A DNA stretch of 64,000 nucleotides from Leucobacter sp. OH1287 (GTDB taxonomy: Bacteria > Actinomycetota > Actinomycetes > Actinomycetales > Microbacteriaceae). The translations under genes were made by a program, and so were the position numbers. The stretch covers positions 1 to 64,000 of the forward strand of contig NZ_RQYM01000007.1 of the NCBI RefSeq assembly GCF_003859945.1, given 5' to 3'. Positions 8,935-17,530 of the stretch are shown in pieces. The notes beneath the pieces are model-generated. The model saw only the letters and a list, made by a program, of their open reading frames with translations. It had not been told where the DNA came from and did not search any database. Numbering within the stretch: the first letter of the stretch is position 1; each line of letters begins with the position of its first letter.

Positions 8935-9990
8935 ATGCAGCAAGAAAACAAGCCAGAAACAGCTTTTGCAGAGGCAGCAGCCGAGGCGCAGTCAGGTTTT
9001 TCTGCCGGTCAGGATGCAGCTGAGCAGCAGACCGCGGAGCAGATCGCAACCAGTGACGCTGGCGATCAGTTCGAGATGGCTGCAACCGATCAGGTTGACG
9101 TAACCCCCGAGATTGACGAGATCGCGGAGCTTGAGCACCAGCTGAACCCGGACGCTGAGTCACCGGATCCAAACGCCTGGCGCCAGGGCTACCCGTACGA
9201 CACCAAGATCAGCCGCAAACAGTATGAAAAAGAGAAGCGGAAGCTGCAGATCGAGCTGCTGAAGTTCCAGGCTTGGGTGAAAGAGACCGGTGAGAAGGTT
9301 GTTATTATCTTCGAGGGTCGTGACGCAGCCGGTAAGGGTGGCGCGATTAAGCGGTTTATGGAGCACCTCAACCCCCGTGGCGCTCGCACCGTCGCGCTTG
9401 AGAAGCCAACCGAGCGGGAGCAGAAGCAGTGGTTCTTCCAGCGCTACGTCCAGCACCTGCCAACCGGCGGCGAGATTGTGCTGTTTGACCGCTCCTGGTA
9501 CAACCGCGCCGGTGTTGAGCGCGTTATGGGTTACTGCACCCCGCAGGAGTACCTGGAGTTCACCCGCTCCGCACCAGAGTTTGAGAGCATGCTGACACAG
9601 TCTGGTATCCACCTGATTAAGTTCTGGTTCTCGGTCGGTAAAGCAGAGCAGCGTTCACGCTTCCTCTCCCGCTCAACCGACCCGGTTAAACAGTGGAAGC
9701 TCTCCCCAACCGACCTGGCATCACTCGACAAGTGGGATGCCTACACCGAGGCTCGTGAGGCAATGTTCTTCTACACAGACACCCCGCACGCTCCGTGGAC
9801 GGTTGTAAAGTCAAACGACAAGAAGCGCGCTCGGCTTGAGGCGATGCGCTGGGTGCTCTCAAAGTTTGAGTACACCGGTAAGGATCACTCGGTTGTTGGC
9901 ACCCCGGACGAGAAGATCATCGGCAACCCCGCTGATGTTTACGACCAGGGTGAAAACCCAGCCGGAGTGTTCCCTAAGGTAACCGGCTAA
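8935..9990 (+). CDS. ppk2: polyphosphate kinase 2 family protein
   Basis: Nucleoside-phosphate kinase that uses or makes polyphosphate. It has 351 residues. Residues 1-75 are an acidic, Ala/Glu/Gln-rich extension without a fold signature. The PPK2 core begins near residue 80 (AWRQGYPYDTK). Walker A is GRDAAGKGG at about 128-136 and the Walker B region is LFDRSWYNR near 181-190. The helical lid follows with RSRFLSRSTDP and KWKLSP-like elements. It looks like the single-domain class I type. Polyphosphate turnover is also represented by ppx at 54055. Codon use is biased toward preferred codons. Confidence 0.94.
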   Translation: MQQENKPETAFAEAAAEAQSGFSAGQDAAEQQTAEQIATSDAGDQFEMAATDQVDVTPEIDEIAELEHQLNPDAESPDPNAWRQGYPYDTKISRKQYEKEKRKLQIELLKFQAWVKETGEKVVIIFEGRDAAGKGGAIKRFMEHLNPRGARTVALEKPTEREQKQWFFQRYVQHLPTGGEIVLFDRSWYNRAGVERVMGYCTPQEYLEFTRSAPEFESMLTQSGIHLIKFWFSVGKAEQRSRFLSRSTDPVKQWKLSPTDLASLDKWDAYTEAREAMFFYTDTPHAPWTVVKSNDKKRARLEAMRWVLSKFEYTGKDHSVVGTPDEKIIGNPADVYDQGENPAGVFPKVTG

Positions 9991-10054
9991 ACCCCTGGTG
10001 CGGCTGGCTGCGAGGCTCTTACTCGCAGCCACCGTTTACGCTAAACTAAAAGCT

Positions 10055-10094
10055 GTGCTGGCCCGACTCCTATCTTTCGGGCCAGCACTTTTTT
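10055..10094 (+). terminator. rho-independent terminator after ppk2
   Basis: GTGCTGGCCCGA pairs perfectly with TCGGGCCAGCAC (12 bp) around a 10-base loop, followed at once by TTTTTTGTTTT. A second perfect 9-bp hairpin without a T-run lies just before it at 10006-10030 (GGCTGCGAG/CTCGCAGCC). Confidence 0.93.
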
Positions 10095-10218
10095 GTTTTG
10101 ACCGCGGTAAACGTTTTCTGAGTTTATCGTGTATTCCCCCGAACTATACAGCCCAGAGTCAGCTAACCTGCAGCTTGCTTATAGCTCTGACACAGCACCC
10201 GAAGATAGATTATTGCTT

Positions 10219-10827
10219 ATGAAAAAAATCATTGGTCTAACAGCAATCGCAACTATGGGCATCGCCTCTTCTCTGCTTACCGGGTGTGGTAACCAAGGCA
10301 CCCCAAACAACTCTGCAGGTTCAAACACCCAGCAGCAGCAACAGCAGCAGAACGGCTCAAGCAGCAACTCTTCTACAAACAGCAACAACAGCTCTGGTTC
10401 ATCAGCTACCACCAGCAACAACCGCGGTGGCACCCTAGAGTCTGCAGAAGCAGCCGTAGCTAAGGCGCTTGAGACCGTTCCCGGTTCACGCCTCTACGAC
10501 CTCGACTGGAAGGGTCAGAGCTGGGAGGTAAAGGTTTACAGCGGCAACGTTGAGACTGACCTGCTGATCGACGCCAACACACTGAATGTGCTCAGCACCG
10601 AGGTTGATGACGACTCAGACTTTGACGACATCGCCGAGCTGAACGCCGCAACCGTAGAGCTGATTGACGCAGCGAAGGCAGCGCTAAACTACCGTGCGGG
10701 CCTGATCGACGAGATCTCACTCGAGACCATCGCCGGCACCCCGCGCTGGGAGGTTAAGGTTGTGACCGACGCCAGCCGCGCTGCTGAGGTTGTGCTTGTT
10801 GACATCAACAGCGGCCAGGTTATCTAG
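10219..10827 (+). CDS. PepSY-domain lipoprotein
   Basis: A 202-residue exported lipoprotein. The start chosen is the ATG at 10219 because it gives a proper signal peptide: MKK, then a hydrophobic core, then lipobox LLTGC with the lipidated Cys near residue 17. Residues ~20-70 are a Q/N/S-rich linker with seven consecutive glutamines. Two PepSY-like repeats follow, each ending in W.V.V and a short beta hairpin (SWEVKVYSG near 101 and RWEVKVVTD near 174). PepSY modules are extracytoplasmic and often proposed to inhibit peptidases. The specific role is unknown. It is monocistronic, lying between two terminators. Confidence 0.85.
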   Translation: MKKIIGLTAIATMGIASSLLTGCGNQGTPNNSAGSNTQQQQQQQNGSSSNSSTNSNNSSGSSATTSNNRGGTLESAEAAVAKALETVPGSRLYDLDWKGQSWEVKVYSGNVETDLLIDANTLNVLSTEVDDDSDFDDIAELNAATVELIDAAKAALNYRAGLIDEISLETIAGTPRWEVKVVTDASRAAEVVLVDINSGQVI

Positions 10828-10837
10828 CGGCTTTTCT

Positions 10838-10871
10838 AACCGGCAGTGACCGCAGCTGGTCGCTGCCGGTT
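10838..10871 (+). terminator. hairpin terminator after PepSY lipoprotein
   Basis: AACCGGCAG.GACC pairs with GGTC.CTGCCGGTT around GCAGCT, with one internal mismatch. The T-run (TTTTTTTT) comes about 20 bases later rather than immediately, so this is an imperfect terminator or a stabilising 3' hairpin. Confidence 0.6.
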
Positions 10872-10963
10872 ATTACTGTCTGAAACAAAAACCTTTTTTT
10901 TATCTATCCATCCATTCTCTGCGCCTGGTTGTGCACGTTACGCCGGTAAGCTTTATTACTATC

Positions 10964-12874
10964 ATGGCTCATTTACTAGGCGCAGAGAATCTAAAACTTG
11001 AATACCCGACAAGGGTTGTGTTTGACGGTATCACCCTCGGTATTGCAGAGGGTGACCGAATCGGCATCGTCGGCCGCAACGGCGACGGCAAGTCCAGTCT
11101 GCTCGCAATGCTCGCGGGCAATCTCGCGCCTGACGCTGGACAGGTGACACGCAGAAAAGATATCAGCTTTGGGATCCTGAAACAGGATGACGATCTCGAC
11201 GACGAGCTCAGCATCGGCGCCAACATTGTTGGAGACACCCCGGAGCACGTTTGGGCTGGTGACGCACGCATCAGGGACGTAATTAGCGGCCTGGTTTCTG
11301 ACCTCGATTGGGACACCCCGGTAAAAAACCTCAGCGGCGGTGAAAGACGCCGCGTTGCACTCGCCCAGCTATTAACCGCTGACTGGGATATTTTGGCGCT
11401 TGACGAGCCAACCAACCACCTTGATATAGAGGGCATTGCGTGGCTTGCGCGCCATCTGAAACAGCGCTGGCCGAAGGGGCAGGGGGCGCTGCTCGTGGTC
11501 ACCCACGACCGCTGGTTCCTGGACGAGGTCAGCGAAACAACCTGGGAGGTGCACAACGGAATCGTTGAACCCTTCGAGGGTGGATACGCCGCCTATGTGC
11601 TGCAGCGGGTTGAGCGCGACAGAATCGCCGCCGCACGGGAGCAGAAACGGCAGAACCTGCTGCAGAAGGAGCTCGCCTGGCTGCGGCGCGGAGCCCCCGC
11701 GCGAACCAGCAAACCAAAGTTTCGAATCGCCGCCGCCAACGCCCTGATTGCGGATGTGCCGCCGCTGCGCGACTCGGTGAAACTGCAGCGGCTCGCGGTT
11801 AACCGGCTCGGTAAGGACGTTGTGCGGCTGAAGAACGCGGGCGTCAACTACAACGAGCGGGTGATCCTTAACGGCATCACCTGGGATATTGCGCCCGGCG
11901 AGCGCACCGGCATCCTCGGCGCCAACGGTGCCGGCAAGTCAACACTGCTGGGTTTGATCGCTGGCACTGTCAGCCCCACCTCGGGCTCCGTGAAACACGG
12001 TAAAACCGTGCAGATCGCAGTGCTTGATCAGCGGTTCTCGCAGCTGCAGGAGATCGCTAACGACCGTGTCCGCGATGTGCTCGCGCGCACCAAGTTCAGC
12101 TTCGAGATTGACGGCAAAGAGCTCACGCCGTCACAGCTTTTGGAGCGTCTCGGCTTTAGGCGAGAGCAGCTCTCAACCCCGGTTGCGGATCTCAGCGGCG
12201 GCCAAAAACGCCGGTTGCAGCTGCTTCTAATCCTGCTGCAGCAGCCGAACGTTCTGATTCTGGACGAGCCAACCAACGACGTCGACTCGGAGATGCTGAC
12301 AGCGCTTGAGGACCTGCTCGACAGCTGGCCCGGCACCCTGATCGTTGTCTCCCACGACCGCTACCTGCTGGAGCGGGTCACCGACCAGCAGTACGCAATC
12401 TTCCACGGCTCCCTCCGCCACCTGCCCGGCGGCATCGAGGAGTATCTCCGGCTCAGCAAGCAGCTGACCAGCGCCTCGCCCGCAACCGCCGGTTCGCCTG
12501 CCGGTTCGCCCACGCAATCCCAGCGGGGTGGATCCGCAAGCACCGTAGCCAGCCAGCCCGCCGCCGCTACAGCCGCCGCCGGGGGTGGATCCGCAACCGC
12601 CGGAGCATCTGGATCCGTCGTCGCAGACCCCGCCGCAAAACCGCAGCTCACCGGGGCTGCTGAGCACGCCGCGCGGAAGCAGCTCTCTGCGATTGACCGT
12701 AAGCTCGCAAAGTTGCAGCTGGCGAGGACGGAGGCTCACAAGCGGCTCGCCGAGTGTTCACCACAGGACTACAGCCGCTTAACCGAGCTGAGCGCTGAGC
12801 TTGACGCTGTCACCGCCGAGATTGACTCGCTTGAGGAGGAGTGGCTGGAGGTCTCAGCCGCGCTGGAGGGGTAG
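10964..12874 (+). CDS. ABC-F family ATPase (Uup-like)
   Basis: A cytoplasmic tandem ATPase of 636 residues without membrane segments, of the type that acts on ribosomes. NBD1 has Walker A GRNGDGKS (near 37-44), signature LSGGERRR and Walker B ILALDEPTNHLD. NBD2 has GANGAGKST, LSGGQKRR and VLILDEPTNDVD. Residues ~505-570 are a Pro/Ala/Gly/Ser linker that includes three GGATCC sites (12530, 12587, 12611). The last ~70 residues form a coiled coil as in Uup. The ATG at 10964 starts the conserved MAHLLGAENL; the upstream GTG would add 11 unlikely residues. The exact ABC-F subgroup is uncertain, and antibiotic resistance should not be assumed. Confidence 0.92.
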   Translation: MAHLLGAENLKLEYPTRVVFDGITLGIAEGDRIGIVGRNGDGKSSLLAMLAGNLAPDAGQVTRRKDISFGILKQDDDLDDELSIGANIVGDTPEHVWAGDARIRDVISGLVSDLDWDTPVKNLSGGERRRVALAQLLTADWDILALDEPTNHLDIEGIAWLARHLKQRWPKGQGALLVVTHDRWFLDEVSETTWEVHNGIVEPFEGGYAAYVLQRVERDRIAAAREQKRQNLLQKELAWLRRGAPARTSKPKFRIAAANALIADVPPLRDSVKLQRLAVNRLGKDVVRLKNAGVNYNERVILNGITWDIAPGERTGILGANGAGKSTLLGLIAGTVSPTSGSVKHGKTVQIAVLDQRFSQLQEIANDRVRDVLARTKFSFEIDGKELTPSQLLERLGFRREQLSTPVADLSGGQKRRLQLLLILLQQPNVLILDEPTNDVDSEMLTALEDLLDSWPGTLIVVSHDRYLLERVTDQQYAIFHGSLRHLPGGIEEYLRLSKQLTSASPATAGSPAGSPTQSQRGGSASTVASQPAAATAAAGGGSATAGASGSVVADPAAKPQLTGAAEHAARKQLSAIDRKLAKLQLARTEAHKRLAECSPQDYSRLTELSAELDAVTAEIDSLEEEWLEVSAALEG

Positions 12875-12958
12875 CCCTGCGGCGGGACCTGGATCCGCTC
12901 AGAAAATCACCCCGGCAATCCTAACCGGACGCTCAGCGGGGTCTGCTAACCTCGGTCT

Positions 12959-13639
12959 ATGTCTGTTTCTGAGCTTACAACCAGCACCCAAAACTACCTG
13001 AAGGCGATTTGGGCGCTGCAGGAGTGGGACGATAAACCAGTTGCCTCGTCGTCGCTCGCCAGCTACCTCGGCGTGCGACCGTCAACGGTCTCTGATGCGA
13101 TAAAAAAGCTGAACAACCAGGGATTTGTTTCGCACAGTCGATACGGCACGATCACGCTCACCGAGGAGGGCCGCAGTCACGCTGTTGCGATGATCCGGCG
13201 ACATCGGCTGCTTGAGACGTACCTGGTTGAGGAGCTCGGCTATTCCTGGGATGAGGTGCACGACGAGGCCGAGCATCTGGAGCACGCGGTTAGCGATCTT
13301 TTGATTGAGCGGATCAGCGAAAAACTAGACCATCCGAGCCGTGACCCGCACGGGGATCCCATCCCCCAGGCTGACGGATCCATCGTCATCCCGCAGGCGA
13401 AACTGCTGCTGTCTGCCCGTAACGAAGATAGCGTGCGGATCGAGCGCATCTCCGATGTTGATAACCGGCTGCTGCAGTATCTCGCCGAGAACGGATTTAG
13501 CGTTGACACCGTTGCGAGGGTGTCCGCTGAGAGCCCCTTCTCGGAGTCGCTCACTCTCACAAATGAGACCGGTGGGAAGGTGCTTTTGGGTAGTTTAGCC
13601 CAGCAGTCCATCTGGGTTAGCCCGGTAAAAACTAAATAA
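12959..13639 (+). CDS. DtxR/MntR-family metal-dependent transcriptional regulator
   Basis: A 226-residue metalloregulator. An N-terminal winged helix (residues ~8-70, with VRPSTVSDAIKKLNNQGFV as recognition helix and wing) is followed by the dimer and metal-site domain (H and E residues in MIRRHRLLETYLVEELGYSWDEVHDEAEHLEHAVSD, ~80-115). A C-terminal SH3-like domain covers ~145-226. Family members bind Mn or Fe and repress uptake genes. It sits directly upstream of a metal ABC importer in the same orientation, with an operator-like site between them, so control of that importer is the natural reading. Mn versus Fe cannot be told from sequence alone. Confidence 0.92.
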   Translation: MSVSELTTSTQNYLKAIWALQEWDDKPVASSSLASYLGVRPSTVSDAIKKLNNQGFVSHSRYGTITLTEEGRSHAVAMIRRHRLLETYLVEELGYSWDEVHDEAEHLEHAVSDLLIERISEKLDHPSRDPHGDPIPQADGSIVIPQAKLLLSARNEDSVRIERISDVDNRLLQYLAENGFSVDTVARVSAESPFSESLTLTNETGGKVLLGSLAQQSIWVSPVKTK

Positions 13640-13655
13640 AACGCCACACAGCAGA

Positions 13656-13692
13656 TTGCAAGTTCGGTAAACCTAACATTAGTATTAGTTTT
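13656..13692 (+). promoter_or_regulatory. metal-importer promoter with DtxR-type operator
   Basis: TTGCAA (13656-13661), a 17-base spacer and TTAGTA (13679-13684) make a plausible promoter. Overlapping the -10, from 13669 to 13692, is an AT-rich imperfect palindrome whose minus-strand half reads GTTAGGTTTA, close to the TTAGGTTAG half-site of DtxR/IdeR boxes. Binding here would block the -10. The motif is seen; the regulator match is inferred from the adjacent gene. Confidence 0.5.
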
Positions 13693-13782
13693 GCGGAACA
13701 AATTGTTTCTCCCCTCACCTCAGAGAAATGAAAGGTAATCATGTAAGCGTTACTAAAACGAACAGCGATTGCTGCGACAAGC

Positions 13783-14700
13783 GTGCTTGCCGCAGCCACC
13801 CTCCTAGCTGGTTGCCAGGCGAGCAACAGCACTGACGGCGACAGCGCCGCCCAGTCAGACTCGCTGCAGGTTTATGCAACAACCGGCTACCTCGCTGACG
13901 CTGTGAAGAACATTGCCCCCGATGCTGAGATCACCACGATGGTTGGGCCGGGAGGCGATCCGCACACCTACCAGCCAACCACCAAAGACATCGAGAAGAT
14001 GCGTGACTCAGACGCTGTTGTGTGGAATGGTCTGCACCTGGAAGCACAGATGATCGACGAGCTGCAGTCGCTCGGCGATAAACAGCTCGCGGTTGGTGAA
14101 GGCATTGACGAGGCTGAGCTGCTCGACTGGCCAGAGACCGACGACGAGGGCAACCCGCTGCACGATCCACACATCTGGAACTCACCGGAAATCTGGCAGC
14201 AGGTGGTTACCGCGGTTGCCGACCACCTGGCAAAACTTGACAAAGACAACGCCGAAACCTACAAAGACAACGCGGTAGCGTACAACAAGCAGATCGCTGA
14301 GACCTCAGCTGAGGTTGAGGAACTGATCAGCACGGTTGGCGAACCGCGCGTTTTGATCAGCGGTCACGACGCCTTCAACTACTTCGGTAAGGTCTACAAC
14401 CTTGAGGTGCACGCAACCGACTTCGTTTCAACCGAGGCGCAGCTGAGCGCGAGCCAGATTAGCGAGCTGGCGGATCTGATTGCCGAGAAGCAGGTTCCTG
14501 CTATCTTCCTCGACAACCAGGCATCCCCGCAGGCGATCACAAGCCTGCAGGAGGCTGTTAAGTCTCGCGGCTGGGATGTGAAAATCGCTAACGAGGAGCT
14601 GTTTGCTGACTCGCTCGGCGCAGAAGCCCCGGTAGACACCTACCTGGGTGTGCTGAAGCACAACGCTGAGGCTGTTTCGCAGGCGCTCAGCAACCAGTAA
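13783..14700 (+). CDS. metal ABC transporter substrate-binding lipoprotein (start disrupted)
   Basis: Cluster A-I (ZnuA/MntA/TroA-type) binding protein that would deliver Mn, Zn or Fe to the permeases encoded downstream. Metal ligands are visible as H in GGDPHTYQPT, H in NGLHLEA, H in SGHDAFNYFG and D in FLDNQAS. The natural start is the ATG at 13741, which has a good GAAAGG ribosome-binding site 7 bases upstream. Its second codon is TAA. The frame then continues as ALLKRTAIAATSVLAAATLLAGC, a perfect lipoprotein signal peptide with lipobox LLAGC. The only remaining conventional in-frame start is the GTG at 13783, which deletes the positive n-region and leaves 10 residues before the Cys. The rest of the protein is intact. 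Confidence 0.85.
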   Translation: MLAAATLLAGCQASNSTDGDSAAQSDSLQVYATTGYLADAVKNIAPDAEITTMVGPGGDPHTYQPTTKDIEKMRDSDAVVWNGLHLEAQMIDELQSLGDKQLAVGEGIDEAELLDWPETDDEGNPLHDPHIWNSPEIWQQVVTAVADHLAKLDKDNAETYKDNAVAYNKQIAETSAEVEELISTVGEPRVLISGHDAFNYFGKVYNLEVHATDFVSTEAQLSASQISELADLIAEKQVPAIFLDNQASPQAITSLQEAVKSRGWDVKIANEELFADSLGAEAPVDTYLGVLKHNAEAVSQALSNQ

Positions 14701-14743
14701 ACCCCCGCTTCCTTCCCCCCCTCAACATAATCACGGAAGAAAT

Positions 14744-15499
14744 ATGAAGACCTCCGCCAAAGAACTCAGCTGCGCGGCTCACGGCGTATCCGTTGCCTAC
14801 AATGAAAATCCGGTGCTGTTAAACGTTAATTTTGCTGCTCCCGCTGGCACGATTACGGGGATTATCGGGCCAAACGGCGCAGGGAAGTCAACGCTTATTA
14901 AAGCTATGCTGGAGCTGCTGAAGCCGCTATCCGGAACAGCTGAGTTCTTTGGCGGACCATTAAAAACGGCCCGTTCACGGGTCGGCTACATGCCGCAGTC
15001 ACGCTCGGTTGACTGGGATTTCCCGGCAACCGTGCGCGAGATTGTGGAGATGGGAACCTACGGGTCTCTCGGTTGGGGGATCCGCCCGGGCAAGAAGCAA
15101 CGTCAGCTCACCGCCGCTGCACTCGCCCAAACCGACATCACAGACCTCGCCAAACGGCAGATCGGTGAGCTTAGCGGCGGGCAAAAACAGCGCGTGTTCT
15201 TGGCACGCTGTCTGGCACAGAACCCCGACCTGCTGATCCTCGACGAGCCGTTCCAGGGCATTGACAAGTCGAGCCAGCAAGCGATTATCGCGGTTTTGCA
15301 GGAGCTGCGCGACAGCGGCAAAACCGTTGTGATGGTGCACCACGACCTAAAAACCGTGCCGGAGCTGTGCGACAGGGTGCTGCTGTTAAACGGCACCGTG
15401 GTTGCCGCCGGCACCGTCGCTGAGGCGTTCACCGCCGAAAACATCGCCAAAACCTTTAACGCACCGCTCGACCTGCAAAGCCTGGGGTTGACGCTGTGA
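14744..15499 (+). CDS. metal ABC transporter ATP-binding protein
   Basis: A 251-residue ATPase energising the metal importer. Walker A is GPNGAGKST (near 45-53), the Q-loop is in YMPQSRSVDWDFP, the signature is LSGGQKQRVFLARCL, Walker B is LLILDEPFQGID, and the H-loop is VHHDL. The YMPQ...DWDFP stretch is typical of Mn/Zn/Fe (TroB/MntB) transporters. Its 3' end overlaps the next gene by 4 bases, so the operon is translationally coupled. Confidence 0.95.
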   Translation: MKTSAKELSCAAHGVSVAYNENPVLLNVNFAAPAGTITGIIGPNGAGKSTLIKAMLELLKPLSGTAEFFGGPLKTARSRVGYMPQSRSVDWDFPATVREIVEMGTYGSLGWGIRPGKKQRQLTAAALAQTDITDLAKRQIGELSGGQKQRVFLARCLAQNPDLLILDEPFQGIDKSSQQAIIAVLQELRDSGKTVVMVHHDLKTVPELCDRVLLLNGTVVAAGTVAEAFTAENIAKTFNAPLDLQSLGLTL

Positions 15500-16419
15500 C
15501 CATAATCGACTTCTTTAGCGACCACACCTTCCGCACGGTACTGATCGGAACAGTTGTTGTCGGCGTCACCGCCGGTGCTCTCGGCTGCTTCACCTATCTG
15601 CGGAAACAGACGCTGATCGCCGACGTTGTCTCACACTCGGCGCTGCCGGGCGCGATGGCGTTCTTCCTGCTGGCGAGCGTTATTCACGGCATCAACGGCA
15701 GAAACCTAATCGGTCTCGCCGCCGGCTCCCTGATCACCGGCAGCCTCGCCGCGTTCACAACCCAGTGGCTGATCGCAAAAACCAAACTGAAACCGGACGC
15801 CGCCATGTCCGTCTCACTTGTCGCCTACTTCTCAGTCGGTATGCTACTGCTGAACATTATCACACAGGGCGATTTCCCCGAGAAGGGCGGCATCCAAAAC
15901 TACCTCTTCGGCAACGCCTCAACGCTAACACAGTCCGACCTGATAATCACCGCGGTGATCACAACCATCGCACTCATCGGCATGCTGCTGTTCTGGAAAG
16001 AACTCAAGCTCGCAAGCTTCGACATCAACTACGCAAGCGCCTCCGGCTTCAAACGGCAGCTGCTTGACGGGCTGCTGTTCACAACCGTAGTCACCGCAAT
16101 CGTTATCGGTGTGAAAGCCGTCGGCTTGATCCTGATGATCGCCTTCGTCATCTCCCCCGCGGCGGCGGCCCGCCAGTGGACCAGATCGTTGCGCGGCATG
16201 GTGATTTTAGCGGCGGCGATCGGGGGCGGATCCGCCAGCCTCGGCTCATACCTGTCGGTGCAGTACGGAAACATTCCCACCGGCCCGGTAATCGTGCTGA
16301 TCCTGTTCGTTGTTGTGCTGCTCTCGCTCTTCCTGGCCCCGCGTCGGGGTCTCATCGCGAAGCTGCGCGGTAAGCGGATCCAGCTGGCAAACCTCGAAAA
16401 CGAACCGGTGAAAAGGTAG
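15496..16419 (+). CDS. metal ABC transporter permease (ABC-3 family), first
   Basis: A 307-residue polytopic permease of about eight helices, of the ABC-3/TroC family. DVVSHSALPGAMAFFL (about 37-52) is the conserved cytoplasmic ATPase-contact region, and GLILMIAFVISPAAAARQWT (~215-234) is the late conserved helix. It would pair with the next gene product as a heterodimer. The start overlaps the ATPase gene by 4 bases. A charged C-terminal tail of about 20 residues is cytoplasmic. One GGATCC word encodes GGGSAS between helices. Confidence 0.93.
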   Translation: MTIIDFFSDHTFRTVLIGTVVVGVTAGALGCFTYLRKQTLIADVVSHSALPGAMAFFLLASVIHGINGRNLIGLAAGSLITGSLAAFTTQWLIAKTKLKPDAAMSVSLVAYFSVGMLLLNIITQGDFPEKGGIQNYLFGNASTLTQSDLIITAVITTIALIGMLLFWKELKLASFDINYASASGFKRQLLDGLLFTTVVTAIVIGVKAVGLILMIAFVISPAAAARQWTRSLRGMVILAAAIGGGSASLGSYLSVQYGNIPTGPVIVLILFVVVLLSLFLAPRRGLIAKLRGKRIQLANLENEPVKR

Positions 16420-16426
16420 GGCTGTT

Positions 16427-17311
16427 ATGGACTTCACAACGGGTGCATTCCTGATCACGCTGGTTACCGCGCTCGCCTGCGCGGTGCCGGGTATCTTTAT
16501 TGTGCTGCGGCAAGACTCGATGCTGGTTGACGCAATCGCTCACTCGGTTCTGCCCGGCATTATTATCGGCTATCTTTTCACGGCGGATCTGCAGAGCCCG
16601 CTGCTGTTAATCGGTGCGGCGCTTGCAGCGCTGCTGGTTGTTCTGGCGACGGAGCTGCTGAAAAAATCGGGGCTGCTCAGCACCGGAACACCGATCGGAC
16701 TGGTGTTTCCCGCGCTGTTTAGCATCGGCGTGATGCTGCTGAGCACAAAGTTCACAAACGTTCACCTGGACACACACGCCGTGCTCGTCGGCGACACCAA
16801 CCTGGCGGCGTTCGAGCAACTGGAGGTTTTCGGCCTCTCCCTCGGCCCGCGCTACCTCTACACGGTGCTGAGCATTTTCGTGTTGAACCTGCTGTTCGTT
16901 TGGCTGCTTTATCCACGCCTGAAGGTCACAACCTTTGATCCCGCGTACGCGAAAAGCATCGGCATTAAAACCGGTGCTGTCCGCTGGGCGCTGATGCTGT
17001 CGGTTGCGATAACCGTCACCGGCGCGTTCCACTCGGCCGGCGCGATCCTCACCCCGGCGATGCTGATTATGCCGGTTGCGGCGGGAATTATGCTCGTTAA
17101 GAAGCTCACCCACATGCTGCTATTTACGGTCGGTTTTGCGGCGCTCGGATCGGTTACCGGGTTCTGGAGCGCCTACTATCTCGACCAGCCGACCAGCCCC
17201 GCGGTTGCGCTCGTGTTCGCGCTGCTGTTCACGCTCAGCCTGATCATCAGCAAAACCGGGCGCCGCGCTAACAACTCGCAGCGCGCAGCGGTTAGCGCCG
17301 CCGCCAGCTAG
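16427..17311 (+). CDS. metal ABC transporter permease (ABC-3 family), second
   Basis: A 294-residue ABC-3 permease resembling TroD. DAIAHSVLPGIIIGYL near residue 34 is the counterpart of the motif in the first permease, and GAILTPAMLIMPVAAGIML is the late conserved helix. It starts 7 bases after the first permease. The four-gene importer (binding protein, ATPase, two permeases) is therefore complete except for the damaged start of the binding protein. Confidence 0.93.
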   Translation: MDFTTGAFLITLVTALACAVPGIFIVLRQDSMLVDAIAHSVLPGIIIGYLFTADLQSPLLLIGAALAALLVVLATELLKKSGLLSTGTPIGLVFPALFSIGVMLLSTKFTNVHLDTHAVLVGDTNLAAFEQLEVFGLSLGPRYLYTVLSIFVLNLLFVWLLYPRLKVTTFDPAYAKSIGIKTGAVRWALMLSVAITVTGAFHSAGAILTPAMLIMPVAAGIMLVKKLTHMLLFTVGFAALGSVTGFWSAYYLDQPTSPAVALVFALLFTLSLIISKTGRRANNSQRAAVSAAAS

Positions 17312-17351
17312 CCCGACAACGGCGAGGTATTGCGGTTCTTTCTGGCTTGCA

Positions 17352-17369
17352 ACTGTCTGGCCAGACAGT
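17352..17369. promoter_or_regulatory. 18-bp perfect palindrome
   Basis: ACTGTCTGGCCAGACAGT is a perfect 18-bp palindrome in the 219-base gap between the metal importer and the next gene. It lacks a loop and a T-run, so it is unlike a terminator and more like a dimeric operator. A looser TTGGCT/TAGCCAA inverted repeat follows near 17384-17415, and a TAGACT -10-like sequence lies near 17435. Confidence 0.45.
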
Positions 17370-17530
17370 GCGTTCTGGCTCAACAACATTGGCTGATTAC
17401 GGCGCTTTCTAGCCAAGAACAGCCGGTAACCAACTAGACTTAATAGCAACGCGCAAACAGCCTGCACCAGCGCGGGCGAGCGGATCACGCTAGCGGATGA
17501 CGCTAACCGACCAGCGAACGGAGCAGGCGC

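Noticed and set aside
10006-10030. Perfect 9-bp hairpin before the ppk2 terminator as a second terminator
   Set aside because: No T-run follows it; the real terminator with a T-run lies 25 bases downstream.
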